Source: Areca catechu
Taxonomy: Eukaryota; Streptophyta; Magnoliopsida; Arecales; Arecaceae
NCBI GenBank assembly: GCA_021397845.1
Contig: CM038052.1
Coordinates: forward strand, 141,365,854 to 141,429,853
DNA: 64,000 bases
Reading direction: 5' to 3'
Under the pieces are notes generated by a model that had not been told where the DNA came from, made no database searches, and saw only the letters and a list, made by a program, of their open reading frames with translations. A program made the translations under genes and the position numbers. This document shows, in pieces, positions 11,760 through 23,253 of the stretch (the stretch's first letter is position 1; each line of letters starts with the position of its first letter).

Positions 11760-12935
11760 CTAAAAAATATCAGAATTACTTGTCATATACATAATGGCAC
11801 CAGAATCAATGATCCATGTCTTAGAGGTATCAAAGTTAGCAAAATTTAATGTACTAGACTTGATACGAGAGATATGGGATTGTGCAAAATGAGAATGAAA
11901 AAGGGAAGGAGGAGAACTGGAAGAACTGCTTGGCAAACTATTACCAGATGATGGAGCACTGCTGGAAGAAACATTGAGTCGGTCCATAATGTGACAGCAT
12001 TTTAGTAGTAGAGAGTGAGCATCCAATATCAGTAGATAAAGAAGTAGGAGGCAATGCCTTGGCAGATGAGGCACCCCCTTCTAGGTGCTCAGAAAGATGT
12101 GCTTGAGAATAACCAGTGGATCCACTAGAATATCCTCCTCCTCGATGGCCACCCCGACCATGTCCGGAGGGACGACCATGCATCTTCCAACAAGCATCAC
12201 GTACATGTCCTGTTTTGTGATAATATGAGCATACTCGCATATCTCAGCTACCACGAGAATTTGACGGAGACTGAACTACCAGTGCAGATCGGGCTGTATC
12301 TATAGGAGTAATCATCACCTGGCGACGAGTTTACTCACTCAAAACAAGGGAGAAGATCTGTTCAAGAGAGGGTAGATTCGTACTTTGACCCAAAATCTGA
12401 ACTCTGATTGGGTCAAAGTCATCATTGAGTCCAGCAAGAAAATCAAAGATTCGTTCTTTATTAGTGTATTTCCTGAACTCAAGGGCATTTTACGAGCAAC
12501 AGGCCTTGAAGGGATGATAAAAATCTAGCTCAGATCACATCCGCTGGAGTTCGGCCATATAGGCAGTAATAGAGAGTTTGCCCTATCCTAGTGCATGTTC
12601 CCGGTGTTGTTCTCAAAAGCTTAAGCAGTGTTGCCCTGTTGGGAGTAAGTTCGAGTAGCAGCTTCCCAAATTTCTCGGGCGGTGTCAAGGAATGACATAC
12701 CTTGAGCAACTGAAGGTACCATAGAGTTAAGAAGCCTAGCCATCACAAGAGAGTTCTCTGATTCCCATTTTCATAATGCATTATCTCCTAATTATGGCTT
12801 TTTAGTAGCTCCGGTGAGAAATCTCTCAAATCCATGAACTTTAATGTATAACCGCACATTTCGAGACCACATAAGATAAGTAAGAGGTCCATCTAACCGG
12901 ATTGAAGAAATCAGAGGAGATGGATTATCCATCAT
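11760..12935 (-). pseudogene. Element A Gag and protease
   Basis: An ATG-ATG pair at 12935-12930 begins a copia Gag reading MDNPSPLISSIRLDGPLTYL. Stops occur within about 60 codons, and the frame then shifts several times. The nucleocapsid segment near 12230 reads CSYYHKTGHVRDACWKMHG, in which the second cysteine of the CCHC knuckle is a tyrosine. Gly- and Ser-rich spacers follow, then the protease active site TWIIDSGAIMYMTS near 11810. Gag would coat the RNA and protease would process the polyprotein. Confidence 0.8.
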
Positions 12936-13044
12936 TATCCGAGAGCCGGGTATAGATCACCACAGAAAAACAGCTACTTAAAGTTGCTCAAAGTAGGGCT
13001 AGAGAAATAAGGCTTCTAAATATGTTTACCTAAAACAAGTCATG
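12936..13044 (-). other. Element A leader, gag-proximal part
   Basis: Untranslated leader immediately upstream of the gag start. It is broken at 13045-13049 (GAAAG), the target duplication of element B, and continues at 21412. Confidence 0.75.
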
Positions 13045-13049
13045 GAAAG

Positions 13050-16000
13050 TGGTGCGGGCACCAGAATCAGAAGAAGACTTCAGGGTTCCATCTGGATCTC
13101 TGATTGGCCTTGCCCGAAGAATTAGGGTTTTCTAGTTTGGTAATAAGGGTTGACTTGGTCAACTCAATTTTAATCTTAAGTCTGTATTTCCCTGCAATTT
13201 AAATTTTGTTGAGTCATGTTGACTCAGTACAAGTTCTAGTAGTGGTCTAGGTCTTCTCCAGGTTGGTGCCATTTTTTTTTCCAATCAAGTCAAGGCCCAA
13301 GCAAGTGGGCGCCACACTCCTAGCCACATGCCAGAGTCTAAGAGGCACCACAACTGCATCCCAGTGTCTTGGTCCCCACACCCAAGGGAGCAAGAATTTT
13401 TCTTGAAGCCAAAATCAAGGAGGCGCCCCACATATACCTTAAAAGGCCAAGCTAAAGAAAGAAAGAGGCATGACTTAGGGAGAAAGAAAAGGAGGTGATG
13501 GGGAACTAATATGCATGCAATTTTTTTTGTATGTTTTACATGTTGAGTTAGGTGATTAATTCCCAAATTTCAGATCAAAATTATTTGTAGGGAATTTTGT
13601 ATGAATTTTTGAAGATCAGCATGCAGATTAGGACCTAGAAAAGTAGCAAAGAAGGACCGCCGGGGCTGAGAAGCCTCGGTTAGGGCAAGTTCTCCTACAA
13701 TAAAACTACTGGAGGTAGAGGGGTGTACCTGACAATGTCTGTAAAGATCGCAGAGAAGGGGTCTCTCGTTCCTCGACGGATGCGGCCTGGAAAACCGAGC
13801 CAAAGACCTACGGATACCCGGCTTTCTGCTCGGTGATCCGATTGAGGCTTGGCTGGAGTCGTTGGATTCGTAGGAACTCAGGGACCTGCAAACGACCTGT
13901 CAGGGGTTAGAAAGCTCACAAAGGAACAAGAAAATAAAGTAAAAACAGCAAGGGAAGGCTCCTTTTGGAGTGGGCGTCCAGGGATCTGGAGGGTTTGTTG
14001 GCAGCAGGAAGATGATTGCAAACACCGGGAAGAAGAACTCTCACAAATCCCTTTATGCACACAGCAGGGTATCACACCACTCAATAGAAGAACTCAAGGT
14101 TTTCATTCATCAAAAATTCCCCTCATACAAGAGGCTAGGGTCCCTTAAATAGACCCTTAACCTTGGGCTCCAAGTAAGGGTACATAAGTCTTTACATAAG
14201 AATCCTTTTCCCTCTCAAACCCTAGCTAGAAAATAAGGAAATATTAGGTAGAAAAATCTCTAAAAATTCTCTTGACTTGGTCAACACTCCAAGGATGCCG
14301 AGGGGGGCGTGTTGGGCTTCTAGGAGCAGCAAGGGGCCGGCCCAAAGGGGCCCGGGTGCATGGGTTTGGGCCTTTGGAAGCTGGGGTGGCCTGGTAGCCA
14401 GGTATCCGGAATATTCCCTGGTATCTTGCTTCTTAGGGGCTTGGGCTTGGCACCTGGGCTTGATTTCTTTGGGCTAGGATGTAGATGGACTTCTAAAATC
14501 ATGGATGTCTTGGTATATGAATATATTTTGGCATCTGGAAGGGAATCTGGGCATCTGGAGGGCATCTGCAAGAAATCAGGGTTTTCTGAATTTTCCTCCT
14601 GGGGTCTTCAAATCTTCAAGCTGGGTTGGACTTGGACTATACTTCCATGTCTTCAATCTAGTTGGACTTGGTCTTCACTTGTATGATATAGTCTTGAGTC
14701 TTCATTATGCTTGGACAGGACTCAAAAAAAAATAAAATTAGCTCAACATGAGCTGACTAGCAATGGACTGAACTAGCTCAACATGAGCTGACTAGTACAG
14801 AAGTGAAATAACAACTAAAAATACTCAAATAACAACTAAAATGGACTCAGATGAGCTTAAGCCCTTATTACAGATGGACTCATAAATTATTGATCAATTT
14901 ACAGAGGGTTGAGAAGCCTCTGCCTTATTCTGGTACCTTTGGTGTCCGCACCAGGAGGTGTCCAAAAGAGTTGAACCACTAAAGGAAGAACCCTAAATTC
15001 AAGGAGAAGACTTAGGAGGCGCCATCTTTCTACCTTTTGAGAGGACTTTCATGATTTTTAGGGCCGCCCACTCCTTGTAGGACTCTTTGGTTGGCCAAGA
15101 GGGAGAATATTTCCTACCAAAAGTATAGGCTAGGGAGTTTAGTCCCACATGGGAACTTGTATGGTTTTGATTTTTCTTATAGGTCTATATATCAGACCCC
15201 TTTTTTAACTTGAACTTATCTTATGAAATCTTATGAATGAAATCCCTTGTTTTTAAGCAAAGTCTTGTTCTTCCGCACTTATTTTGAGTGTTGAGCTCCG
15301 TGAGGGAGTAAATCCGGGTTCCCTAGGAACCTTGAGGAGGTGTGAGATCTCCAACCCCAAAACCCTAGCTTAGTCCACCCATCTCTACTCCACCACCACC
15401 AAACCCTAGCCTCTACACCATCTCCAAGGTTCTTCTACCAAAGGGTGGCCGACCACCAGGACCCCAGTCCAGCCATCTTCAAGTCAGCTACCACTGCTTC
15501 AAAGTCCATCCAGCAGATCCAGGAGAAGAAGTCCCAAATCCGAAGCCTAGGAGTTCCAGATCAGCTGAAGACCTTCAGATCCCATCCTTTCTTCTACTCT
15601 GGTAACTCTCTTCCCTGAGTCTCTTGTTCCTAACCTTGTTCTTCTTCTCTCCAGGATCCAGGGTTCAAGAAGAGGCCAACTTTGCCAAGGACCATTATCG
15701 GAGGATCCATTGCGAAGATACCTTGACTCCCGGGATCCAATAATCTGCTCGAGAGAGTCTTTTTCCACCAAATGGAGAGATATCACTGCTAGGTAACAAG
15801 AACCTTCCCTTCTCACTTTGTCTATTTCGTTGAAACTCAGAGCAAATCCTAGATCTGGGGGTTTCTCAATCCCCAGCGATCCTACTTCTAAGTTACTCTG
15901 ATAATCCACTCCTTTTAATTATGCTTTCTGTCATTTCTTATTTTCTTTCAACATTAGTTTATCTTTCCTTTGAGTCAAAGCCGACTTCTGAAAATATATA

Positions 16001-16123
16001 TATATATATAAATACATTAATTTTAATTTGCTTTCGCATTCCACATATCCGTTCTGCATCATTTTTGGTATCAGAGTTTTTGTTCTGCATCATTTTTGGT
16101 ATTAGAGCATTCATTCTGCATCA
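13050..16123 (+). repeat. 5' LTR of element B, interrupted by a solo LTR
   Basis: It matches 19796-21406 along its whole length except for 13491-14953, which the 3' copy lacks. Many of the differences from the 3' LTR are transitions; I estimate about 97% identity. Confidence 0.93.
13496..14953 (-). mobile_element. Solo LTR of a B/C/D-related chromovirus
   Basis: The insert has TG...CA ends, with GGAGG on both sides (13491-13495 and 14954-14958). The uninterrupted site is visible in the 3' LTR of B, where GGAGG occurs once. Read on the minus strand it starts TGGTGCGGACACC, like the LTRs of B, C and D, and the block near 13780 (GATGCGGCCTGGAA) recurs in the LTRs of C and D. No internal region is present, so it arose by LTR-LTR recombination after insertion. 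Confidence 0.92.
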
Positions 16124-16126
16124 TTT

Positions 16127-16138
16127 TGGTATCAGAGC
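16127..16138 (+). promoter_or_regulatory. Primer-binding site of element B
   Basis: TGGTATCAGAGC, complementary to the 3' end of initiator tRNA-Met, lies three bases after the LTR end. Confidence 0.9.
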
Positions 16139-17024
16139 CCTGTCTAGGGTCTTGCTTGTTTGATTATTTTTTCGTTCCATTTTACTTTTGCTGCCTGGAG
16201 TAGACTCCCCTGGCCGTCCGGTCCTAGGAACAAGTGAGACGCAAGCCTCCTCCTCCCATTCCACGGGGGTTCCCAGGGCGTGTAGGGGTGCCGTTGGGTT
16301 ATAACTTCTAGGCAGGGATTGTAAACGGGACACACGTTCTATTTTCTGCCAGTAACTACCATGTTATTCGAATTGTTTCTCCATGAAAAAAATTCCAAAT
16401 TAAGTAATTCTTATTTTTCTGGAACCAGTATAATTGAAAGTAATTTACATAAAATTTTCATGATTTATTAATTTCTGTAGATTTTCTGAGATCAATTTTA
16501 CTGCTGTTCTACTTTTTATTTTCTGTAAGCTATTTTTTTTATTTGAGTGTGCATAAATTGAATCTATCTTAAGGGCACCGAAGTTGCAACATAAGGGGAG
16601 GATTGAGACCCTCTCCTTAGCCCAAAACCACCTCCCATGCATTCGAACCTAAGCCTTTAATCTTAAAATTAATTAGACCTAACTTGCCCTAGTGGGCTAG
16701 GGACACCAACTGGTCGAGTCTAGGCTAGTGTTGAGTCAGTTTGTCTAGTTACTCTGTGTGTGCTTTGTACTCAGTGTCTAGAACGGTGGTTCAGGGATTC
16801 TATTCTGAAGGGCTTGTGTGCTGGTCCGCCTACCTGGCCAATCACTGATTGGTGTCTAGGATTGGCAATTAGAGACTAACACTCCCCTTACACCTGCCTG
16901 GCTGAGTCCTGAGTTACTACAGGCTAGCTTGCCACTCTGATTTGGTATCTAGTTTGGGCTCTAGGTCTAGTTAGCCCGTAGTTGTTTCAGTCGAGTCTCA
17001 TTTGGTGTGCTTGCTTGCATCATC
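16139..17024 (+). other. Untranslated leader of element B
   Basis: An 886-bp leader between the primer-binding site and the gag start. It has two copies of a GTGTCTAGRA ... CCTGGCYRAK module (16774-16842 and 16849-16906) that recurs in copia element E and in elements C and D. Confidence 0.75.
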
Positions 17025-18899
17025 ATGTCCACCCAGAACGGAGTACCCTACCAACCTGGTCAAACCTAACCTGATTTAGAGGCCATGATTAGAACTCTTA
17101 CCGAAAGTATGACCAAATTGAGTCAGGATATGAATGAGGGTGTTGCCCAGTTTAAAGATTGTGTCCAGGTACTTGAGGAACCTAGGCATAGAAATTGGAC
17201 CCCTGACTCAGAATTTGGTAGACCCCAACCTCACCCACACCCAGAGCCTAGGAGACCTTTATACAAGGATCCTGAACCTAATCATTGGAGGTTTGATCTA
17301 AGAGCCTATGACCATGATCTTGCCCCTGAGTTTAGCCCTAGGAGCCTATACCCATACTTGGTTGACTCAGAGAAGGGACCCGTTAGGAACACCGAACCTT
17401 ATGCACCCACTTTTGATGGAAGACAAGAGACATATATTAAGTGGGAAGAACAAATGGATCGGTATTTTGAGTGCACTAACATATCGGAATTAGGACAAGT
17501 TAGGTTGGCCAAAACCAAGTTCACCAAACATGCTAGGTCGCATTGGTATGCTATTGAGCGTGAGTGTTATCAAAGAAAAGAGGAAATATATACTTGGAGA
17601 GATATGAGAAGTAAGTTGAGAGATAGGTACCTAGGTAGATCCTATGAGAAAATACTTTTAGACCAATGGTACCAATTACGACAAGGTAATAGGCCTGTGT
17701 CTAAATATATCGAGGACTTCCAGTGGTATGACATGAAATGCAATACCATTAAGACCGAAGCTCAGATCACATCGAGGTTTAGGGTTGGGTTACACCCAGA
17801 CATTTATAGGAAGCTATGCCTTGAAAAGACCAATAAGTTAGATCGAGCCTACCAAGAAGCCCAAGACTATGAGTGGTCTTTAAGATATAACCAATCAAGT
17901 ACTTTGAACTTAAAGCCAACCTCTACCAACTTGAGTCAAGTTCCGATTGATCCGACACCTGTAGTGAACCAGACTTTTGTTTGTCAATTCCCACTTGTGT
18001 CACCTCTTGACCAGAAGGATAACACTGAGAAGGAGTTAGGCATGGCCATCCCAAAATTAGTTGACCTGACCAGAGCCGTACTTAAAGAGGAATCAAGGGA
18101 GAATAGATTAGAACCTTTCAGTGAGATTGAGGAAGAAATATATGAGCCTGACATAAGTTTGATAGATGAATATGAAGAAGAAGAATTTGAGGATATCTCT
18201 CCCGATAATTCAATTAACCAACTCCTACCTGATGGGGTTATTGAGAGGACCCCTGCCACTCAAGGAATTCAGGAGCTAACCCTAAGAGAAGACCCTTTTG
18301 AGGAAGTTCAAGAAGAGGAAATTGCACCCAATGATAGTTCAAGTGAGAATACCCCTGAACTCATTGAGGAATCCAAAGAGGACACCCCTGAGTCAAATCT
18401 GGTAGAGAAGTGTGAAGAAGGAAGGGGTTCACAAGAATTGCCCATTGAGAAGGTCCAAGAACAAGAAAAAGACAGTAGCTTAGAAGACTTTCTAGATAAA
18501 CATTCCAAAGACCTTCCTGATAACCTTCCACCTTCTAGGAGCACCCAGCCTACCCTAGAACTTGCACTTGTAGACCCTCCTAGAGCAAATCATGAGGTTT
18601 GGATGAGTGCACCTATAGAACAATGTCTTCATTTTAAGGTCATCCTGAATAACCAAGGTATGTTTCTTGTTTCCTATAAGCCATCTCAAAACTCTGATTC
18701 TTATTTCCTACCCTTCCCTGAATCTTCTCATGTTTCTAGAGCTATGGGATTACACTTTACTGAAATCTCTAGGTTGCAAGACTCCTTAGAACCTATTAGG
18801 TTTGCCACCTACTTCTGGAAGACCTTATGGCACCTACTAGGCACCCATGATAAGTTTTCATGCTCTGCATGCCATCCTCCGACCCAAGGTCAAACCTAG
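17025..18899 (+). pseudogene. Element B Gag fused to relics of RT and integrase
   Basis: The likely start is ATG 17025 (MSTQNGVPYQPG). An in-frame TAA at 17067 closes it, and the frame stays open from 17085 to 18899 (604 codons). Residues about 100-260 form the Retrotrans_gag region (TFDGRQETYIKWEEQMDRYF, RSHWYAIERE, LDQWYQLRQGNRPVSKYIEDF). No CCHC knuckle follows; instead there is a very acidic stretch (LIDEYEEEEFEDIS). Near residue 480 a segment LPDNLPPSRSTQPTLELAL aligns with the start of a Ty3 RT domain. The end (RFATYFWKTLWHLLG ... HPPTQGQT) is an eroded integrase core from which the block with the second catalytic aspartate is missing. It may still make a Gag-like protein but no enzyme. 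Confidence 0.82.
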
Positions 18900-18979
18900 A
18901 GAGCCTTAGTTTGTTAGATTTAGACCTAGGGTTCCTTTGAATAAAGTCCATTCTTTAGGAATGCATCGTCAGTCGAGTT

Positions 18980-19853
18980 TAGGACATTGACTCAGATTTT
19001 GGTTGAGTGAGAATACCAGGAATTGGGATTTGTATTTACCCAGGGCTGAATTTGCATATAATGACTCGGTTAATAGGTCTATAGGTAAAAGCCATTTTGA
19101 GATTGTTCATGGGTACAAGCCTCACACACCACTTGATCTGATTTCACTATTGGCCCACACACACAAGTCTCTTGATGCAACTTGCATAGCATGTAAAGGA
19201 CTTGCATAAAGAAATTCATGCCAAAATAACTTTAAGTAATGAAATTTATAAGAAGTTGGCTGATTCTCAAAGGCGAGTCAAAACTTTTGTTGAGAGAGAC
19301 TATGTAATGATTAGGTTAAGGCCTGAGCGGTTTCCACCTGGAACCATTAGAAAGTTACATGCTAGAGGAGCTGGACCATTTAGAGTAGTGAAGAGAGTAG
19401 GATCCAATGTCTATGAGCTCGAGTTGCCTCCAGAACCAGGCAATAACTCTACTTTCAACATTACAGACTTAGTAGAGTATAGGGAGCCAGCTGTGATTCC
19501 TAGTAAGCCTTTTGAGCCTAATCCAGTCATTGAGAGTGATCCCAACCCTGTGTGTCCACCAACAAACTGGCCTGTGAGGAAAGAGCAGATTGAAAAGATC
19601 CTGGATGATCGTTATCTCTACTCGTAATCGAGGATACCAAAGATACCTGGTCCACTGGCAAGGAAGGCCAGATTCTGATGACTCTTGGATCTCCCAAGAA
19701 GAATTACAAGAATTGGACCCAGACCTCTTGGAGAGATACCAGAGCCAGCTTGATCCATACTCGATAGGGTCGAGTTCCTCTCACCCCGGGAGAATTGGTG
19801 CAGGCACCAGAATCAGAAGAAGACTTCAGGGTTCCATCTGGATCTCTGATTGA
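18980..19853 (+). pseudogene. Element B integrase C-terminal region and chromodomain
   Basis: This starts with NTRNWDLYLPRAEFAYND, the end of the integrase core, and continues through RLRPERFPPGTIRKLHARGAG and the GPFRVVKRVG... fold typical of the integrase C-terminal domain. A chromodomain follows (GYQRYLVHWQGRPDSDDSW, then ISQEELQELDPDLLERYQ). Three overlapping frames (19003-19209, 19202-19627, 19590-19853) show two frame changes. The chromodomain frame runs past the LTR start at 19796, a known habit of some chromoviruses. A chromodomain on integrase is thought to guide insertion to particular chromatin. Confidence 0.85.
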
Positions 19854-21406
19854 TCTTGCCCGAAGAATTAAGATTTTCTAGTTTTGTAATAAGGGTTGAC
19901 TTGGTCAACTCAATTTTAATCTTAAGTCTGTATTTCCCTGCAATTTAAATTTTGTTGAGTCATGTTGACTCAGAACAAGTCCTAGTAGTGGTCTAGGTCT
20001 TCTCCAGGTTGGTGCCATTTTTTTTTCCAGTCAAGTCAAGGCCCAAGCAAGTGGGCGCCACACTCCCAGCCATACGCCAGAGTCCAGGAGGCACCACAAC
20101 TGCATCCCAGTGTCTTGGTCCCCACACTCAAGGGAGCAAGAATTTTTCTTGAAGCCAAAATCAAGGAGGCGCCCCATATATACCTTAAAAGGCCAAGCTA
20201 AAGAAAGAAAGAGGCATGACTTGGGGAGAAAGTAAAGGAGGTGTCCAAAAGAGTTGAACCATTGAAGGAAGAACCCTAAATTCAAGGAGAAGACTTAGGA
20301 GGCGCCATCTTTCTACCTTTTGAGAGGATTTTCATGATTTTTAGGGCCTCCCACTCCTTGTAGGACTTTTTGGTTGGCCAAGAGGAAGAATATTTCCTAC
20401 CAAAAGTATAGGCTAGGGAGTTTAGTTCCACATGGGAACTTGTATGGTTTTGATTTTTCTTTTAGGTCTATATATTACACCCCTTTTGTAACTTGAACTT
20501 ATCTTATAAAATCTTATGAATGAAATCCCTTGTTTTTGAGCAAAGTCTTGTTCTTCCGCACTTATTCTGAGTGTTGAGCTCCATGAGGGAGTAAATCCGG
20601 GTTCCCTAGGAACCTTGAGGAGGTGTGAGATCTCCAACCCCAAAACCCTAGCTTAGTCCACCCATCTCAATTCCACCACCAGCAAACCCTAGCCTCTACA
20701 CCATCTCCAAGGATCTTCTTCCAAAGGGTGGCCGACCACCAGGACCCTAGTCCAGCCATCTTCAAGTCAGCTACCACTGCTTCAGAGTCCATCCAGTAGA
20801 TCCAGGAGAAGAAGTCCCAAATCCATAGCCTAGGAGTTCCAGATCAGCTGAAGACCTTCAGATTCCATCCTTTCTTCTACTCTGGTAACTCTCTTCCCTG
20901 AGTCTCTTGTTCCTAACCTTGTTCTTTTTCTCTCCAGGATCCAGGGTTCAAGAAGAGGCCAACTTTGCCAAGGACCATTATCGGAGGATCCATTGCGAAG
21001 ATACCTTGACTCCCGGGATCCAATAATCTGCTCGAGAGAGTCTTTTTCCACCAAATGGAGAGATATCACTGCTAGGTAACAAGAACCTTCCCTTCTCACT
21101 TTGTCTGTTTCGTTGAAACTCAAAGCAAACCCTAGATCTGGGGGTTTCTCAATCCCCAGCGATCCTACTTCTGAGTTATTCTGATAATCCACTCCTTTTA
21201 ATTGTGCTTTCTGTCATTTCTTAGTTTCTTTCAACATTAGTTTATCTTTCCTTTGAGTCAAAGCCGACTTCTGAAAATATATATATATAAAAAAATACAT
21301 TAATTTTAATTTGCTTTCGCATTCCATATATCCGTTCTGCATCATTTTTGTTATCAAAGTTTTCGTTCTACATCATTTTTGGTATCAGAGCATTCGTTCT
21401 GCATCA
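19796..21406 (+). repeat. 3' LTR of element B (1611 bp)
   Basis: It begins TGGTGCAGGCACC after the purine-rich CCGGGAGAAT and ends TTCTGCATCA before GAAAG. A (TA)n microsatellite near 21280 is shorter than its 5' LTR partner. Confidence 0.95.
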
Positions 21407-21450
21407 GAAAGTGCTTGTGGCCTTATGTCTTCGGCCATAGAGATCTGGTA

Positions 21451-21690
21451 GCAAGAGGCTTCATGGTGCACGGCGCAGGGCACAGGACTCAGTCTCGGCC
21501 TTGTCCTCATCCTCATCATGAGTTGCGGTGCAGGCTCGACACAGGCTTGGGGTCGTTGGAGGATGCAGTAGCAGGAAGCTTCACGGTGCACAATGCAAGG
21601 CACAAGACTCGGTCTCGGCCTTGTCCTTGTCCTCGTTACAGGGTGCGGCGCAGGCTCGACCCGGGCTTGGGCTCATTAGAGGATGCAGCA
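21451..21690. repeat. 120-bp tandem duplication in the element A leader
   Basis: Two copies of a 120-bp unit start at about 21451 and 21571 (both with GGCTTCAYGGTGCAC-type words near the start and GGTCTCGGCC-type words in the middle). A third begins at about 21691 and is soon lost. Confidence 0.75.
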
Positions 21691-22073
21691 GCAGGGGCAC
21701 CGGGAGTGGGCGGCGTGGACATCAGGCGGGTGTGGGCAGCGTGGACATCGGGCGGGCATGGGCAGCGTGGATGCCGGGCGTGGATCGGTGGCGTGGGCAC
21801 TGGGCGTAGGGTGGCGGCGCTAGGCATGGGCGGCACCGAGCGACAGATCTGGATGGCACTGGGCGAGGGTGATGGATTGGGGTGGCGCTGGTCGTTGGCG
21901 GTGCTAGGCGATGGATCTGGTCAGTGCTGGTCATAGGGCGGTGGTGTGAGTGTTGGGTTCATTGGAGAAGCCGGAGAAGATGGTGGCTCGATGGTAGCGG
22001 GCTTAGGGAAGAAGAGGGGAATAGGTTACGGATAAGATTGAAATAGGTGAGAATAAGAGGGAATAGGTCGGTG

Positions 22074-22085
22074 GCTCTGATACCA
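22074..22085 (-). promoter_or_regulatory. Primer-binding site of element A
   Basis: The minus strand reads TGGTATCAGAGC three bases after the 5' LTR end. Confidence 0.9.
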
Positions 22086-22088
22086 AGT

Positions 22089-22274
22089 TGAATCAGAGGA
22101 GAAAAGAATGAAGATTTTTTATTATTATTTCATATCTATGTCTTAGGGGTCATACCCATTTTATACAGGATTCATATCCTCCTTCAAAGGAAGGTGATGA
22201 CCAATAATCCCAACAAGGAATGGCTTAACAAGGAAGGATCTCAAATGGAAAAATAGACCATGCTAGGTTGTCCA
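22089..22274 (-). repeat. 5' LTR of element A
   Basis: Same 186 bp as 8402-8587 with about nine substitutions; followed by TAAGT, the matching target duplication. Confidence 0.93.
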
Positions 22275-23253
22275 TAAGTTATGAGGCAGTTCAAGGTGTG
22301 CTTTAAGAGTAAGAAGAAGGTTCCTTTGTCTAAAAGGAAAGGCTCTTAGAAAAGGGATATGGGAGCTCTCGGGTTTGTCTCTAGCTTCTCTCCTTGTTCC
22401 TCTTTCTTCTTTGAATTTACTTGGAGGGTCCCTAAGATGCCTAGCGGGATGGCATGCATTGCAAGGGAGTGGCTTTTGGTGCCTCAGTCATGATAGTTAC
22501 GCCCGTAGTAGGGACCATAACGTGGTTGGTGGACCAGGGGGTGAAATTGGCACATCCCTACTACACGACATCTCTCAAGCAGCATGCACTAATGGCAGCA
22601 CTCCTGGATCACACGCGATGGGATGGACGGGGGGCGGACTTGGTAACAATTGATGTCTTAGTAAAGGGTTGGTGAGCGCATACATTGATGTCCACATGGT
22701 GAGATCTTGAGAGATGACTTGATTATCTAAACTGGTTGATGTGTGTCTACCACGGATTGGAGCTTTAGCACCATGTTGGACCAACCAAATCCAAACATAT
22801 CAGTTGCCCCTTGCTTCCAAGTTTAAGTAGCCACACCCAAGGCCTTGGACGAAGGAAGTAGAGACCCAACTGGTTTGGCTAGGTGAGGAAGCTTGTCATG
22901 TCAAGGCAAGGAAGGCAAGATGACTACTGAGTTACATTGCTCATGGTGAGGTAGGTCTGGCAGGTGCAGGGCAAGGCAGCTTGTGATGAGGTAGATCCTG
23001 CAAGTGCAAGGTGAGGCAGGCGAGGTTGCATCCTTCAAAATTTGTGTTGGGATTGGCACGTGATTGAGGAAAGCAAGCATGGTTTATAGGATAATGATGT
23101 CACCTAGAGTGGTGGCAAGTTTAAAAATGCTACGGTGAATTAAACTCCTAGGACATTATGATGAGCCTCCCTAAATGTCACTATTAATGATGAGTCTATA
23201 TGGGACGCTCCGAGTGGTGAGGCAGACACTATCACCCCTTCATCGAGAAAAGG
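22275..23253. other. Segment without recognisable gene
   Basis: This follows element A and precedes the antisense-ORF remnant. At 22900-23030 there is a pair of near-repeats of GTGAGGTAG-type sequence. A TATAAAAT box occurs just beyond (23272-23279). It may be the upstream region of the ORF remnant; nothing else is identifiable. Confidence 0.4.

Larger units (their letters stand above)
13050..21406 (+). mobile_element. Element B: non-autonomous chromodomain Ty3/gypsy retrotransposon
   Basis: The LTRs (13050-16123 and 19796-21406) begin TGGTGC and end GCATCA. They are flanked by exact GAAAG duplications at 13045-13049 and 21407-21411, and a TGGTATCAGAGC primer-binding site follows the 5' LTR. 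Inside are a Gag-type ORF and an integrase tail with a chromodomain, but no protease, RT or RNase H. With the nested solo LTR removed, the 5' LTR is 1611 bp, exactly the length of the 3' LTR. Confidence 0.95.
21412..22088 (-). other. Element A leader, LTR-proximal part, GC-rich
   Basis: This continues the leader of element A beyond the B insertion. From 21690 to 21960 it is a GC-rich, imperfectly repetitive tract built on GGCG and TGGGC words. Long ORFs here reflect composition only. Confidence 0.7.
8402..22274 (-). mobile_element. Ty1/copia element A (RE1-like), split by element B
   Basis: Two 186-bp LTRs (8402-8587 and 22089-22274) are flanked by identical TAAGT duplications (8397-8401 and 22275-22279). 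Between them on the minus strand lie a primer-binding site, gag, protease, integrase, RT and RNase H in copia order. The leader is interrupted at 13045-21411 by element B. The LTRs differ at about nine positions (about 95% identity), and all coding parts carry stops, so this is an old insertion. Confidence 0.93.

Noticed and set aside
15547..15909. 120-codon minus-strand ORF in the B LTR, nearly identical at 20830-21192
   Set aside because: LTR repeat copy on the antisense strand with no recognisable motif.
21379..21936. 185-codon plus-strand ORF rich in Gly, Ala, Arg and Trp
   Set aside because: It crosses the border between the B LTR and the A leader, lies in a GC-rich repeated tract, and has open frames on both strands. 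Composition explains it.
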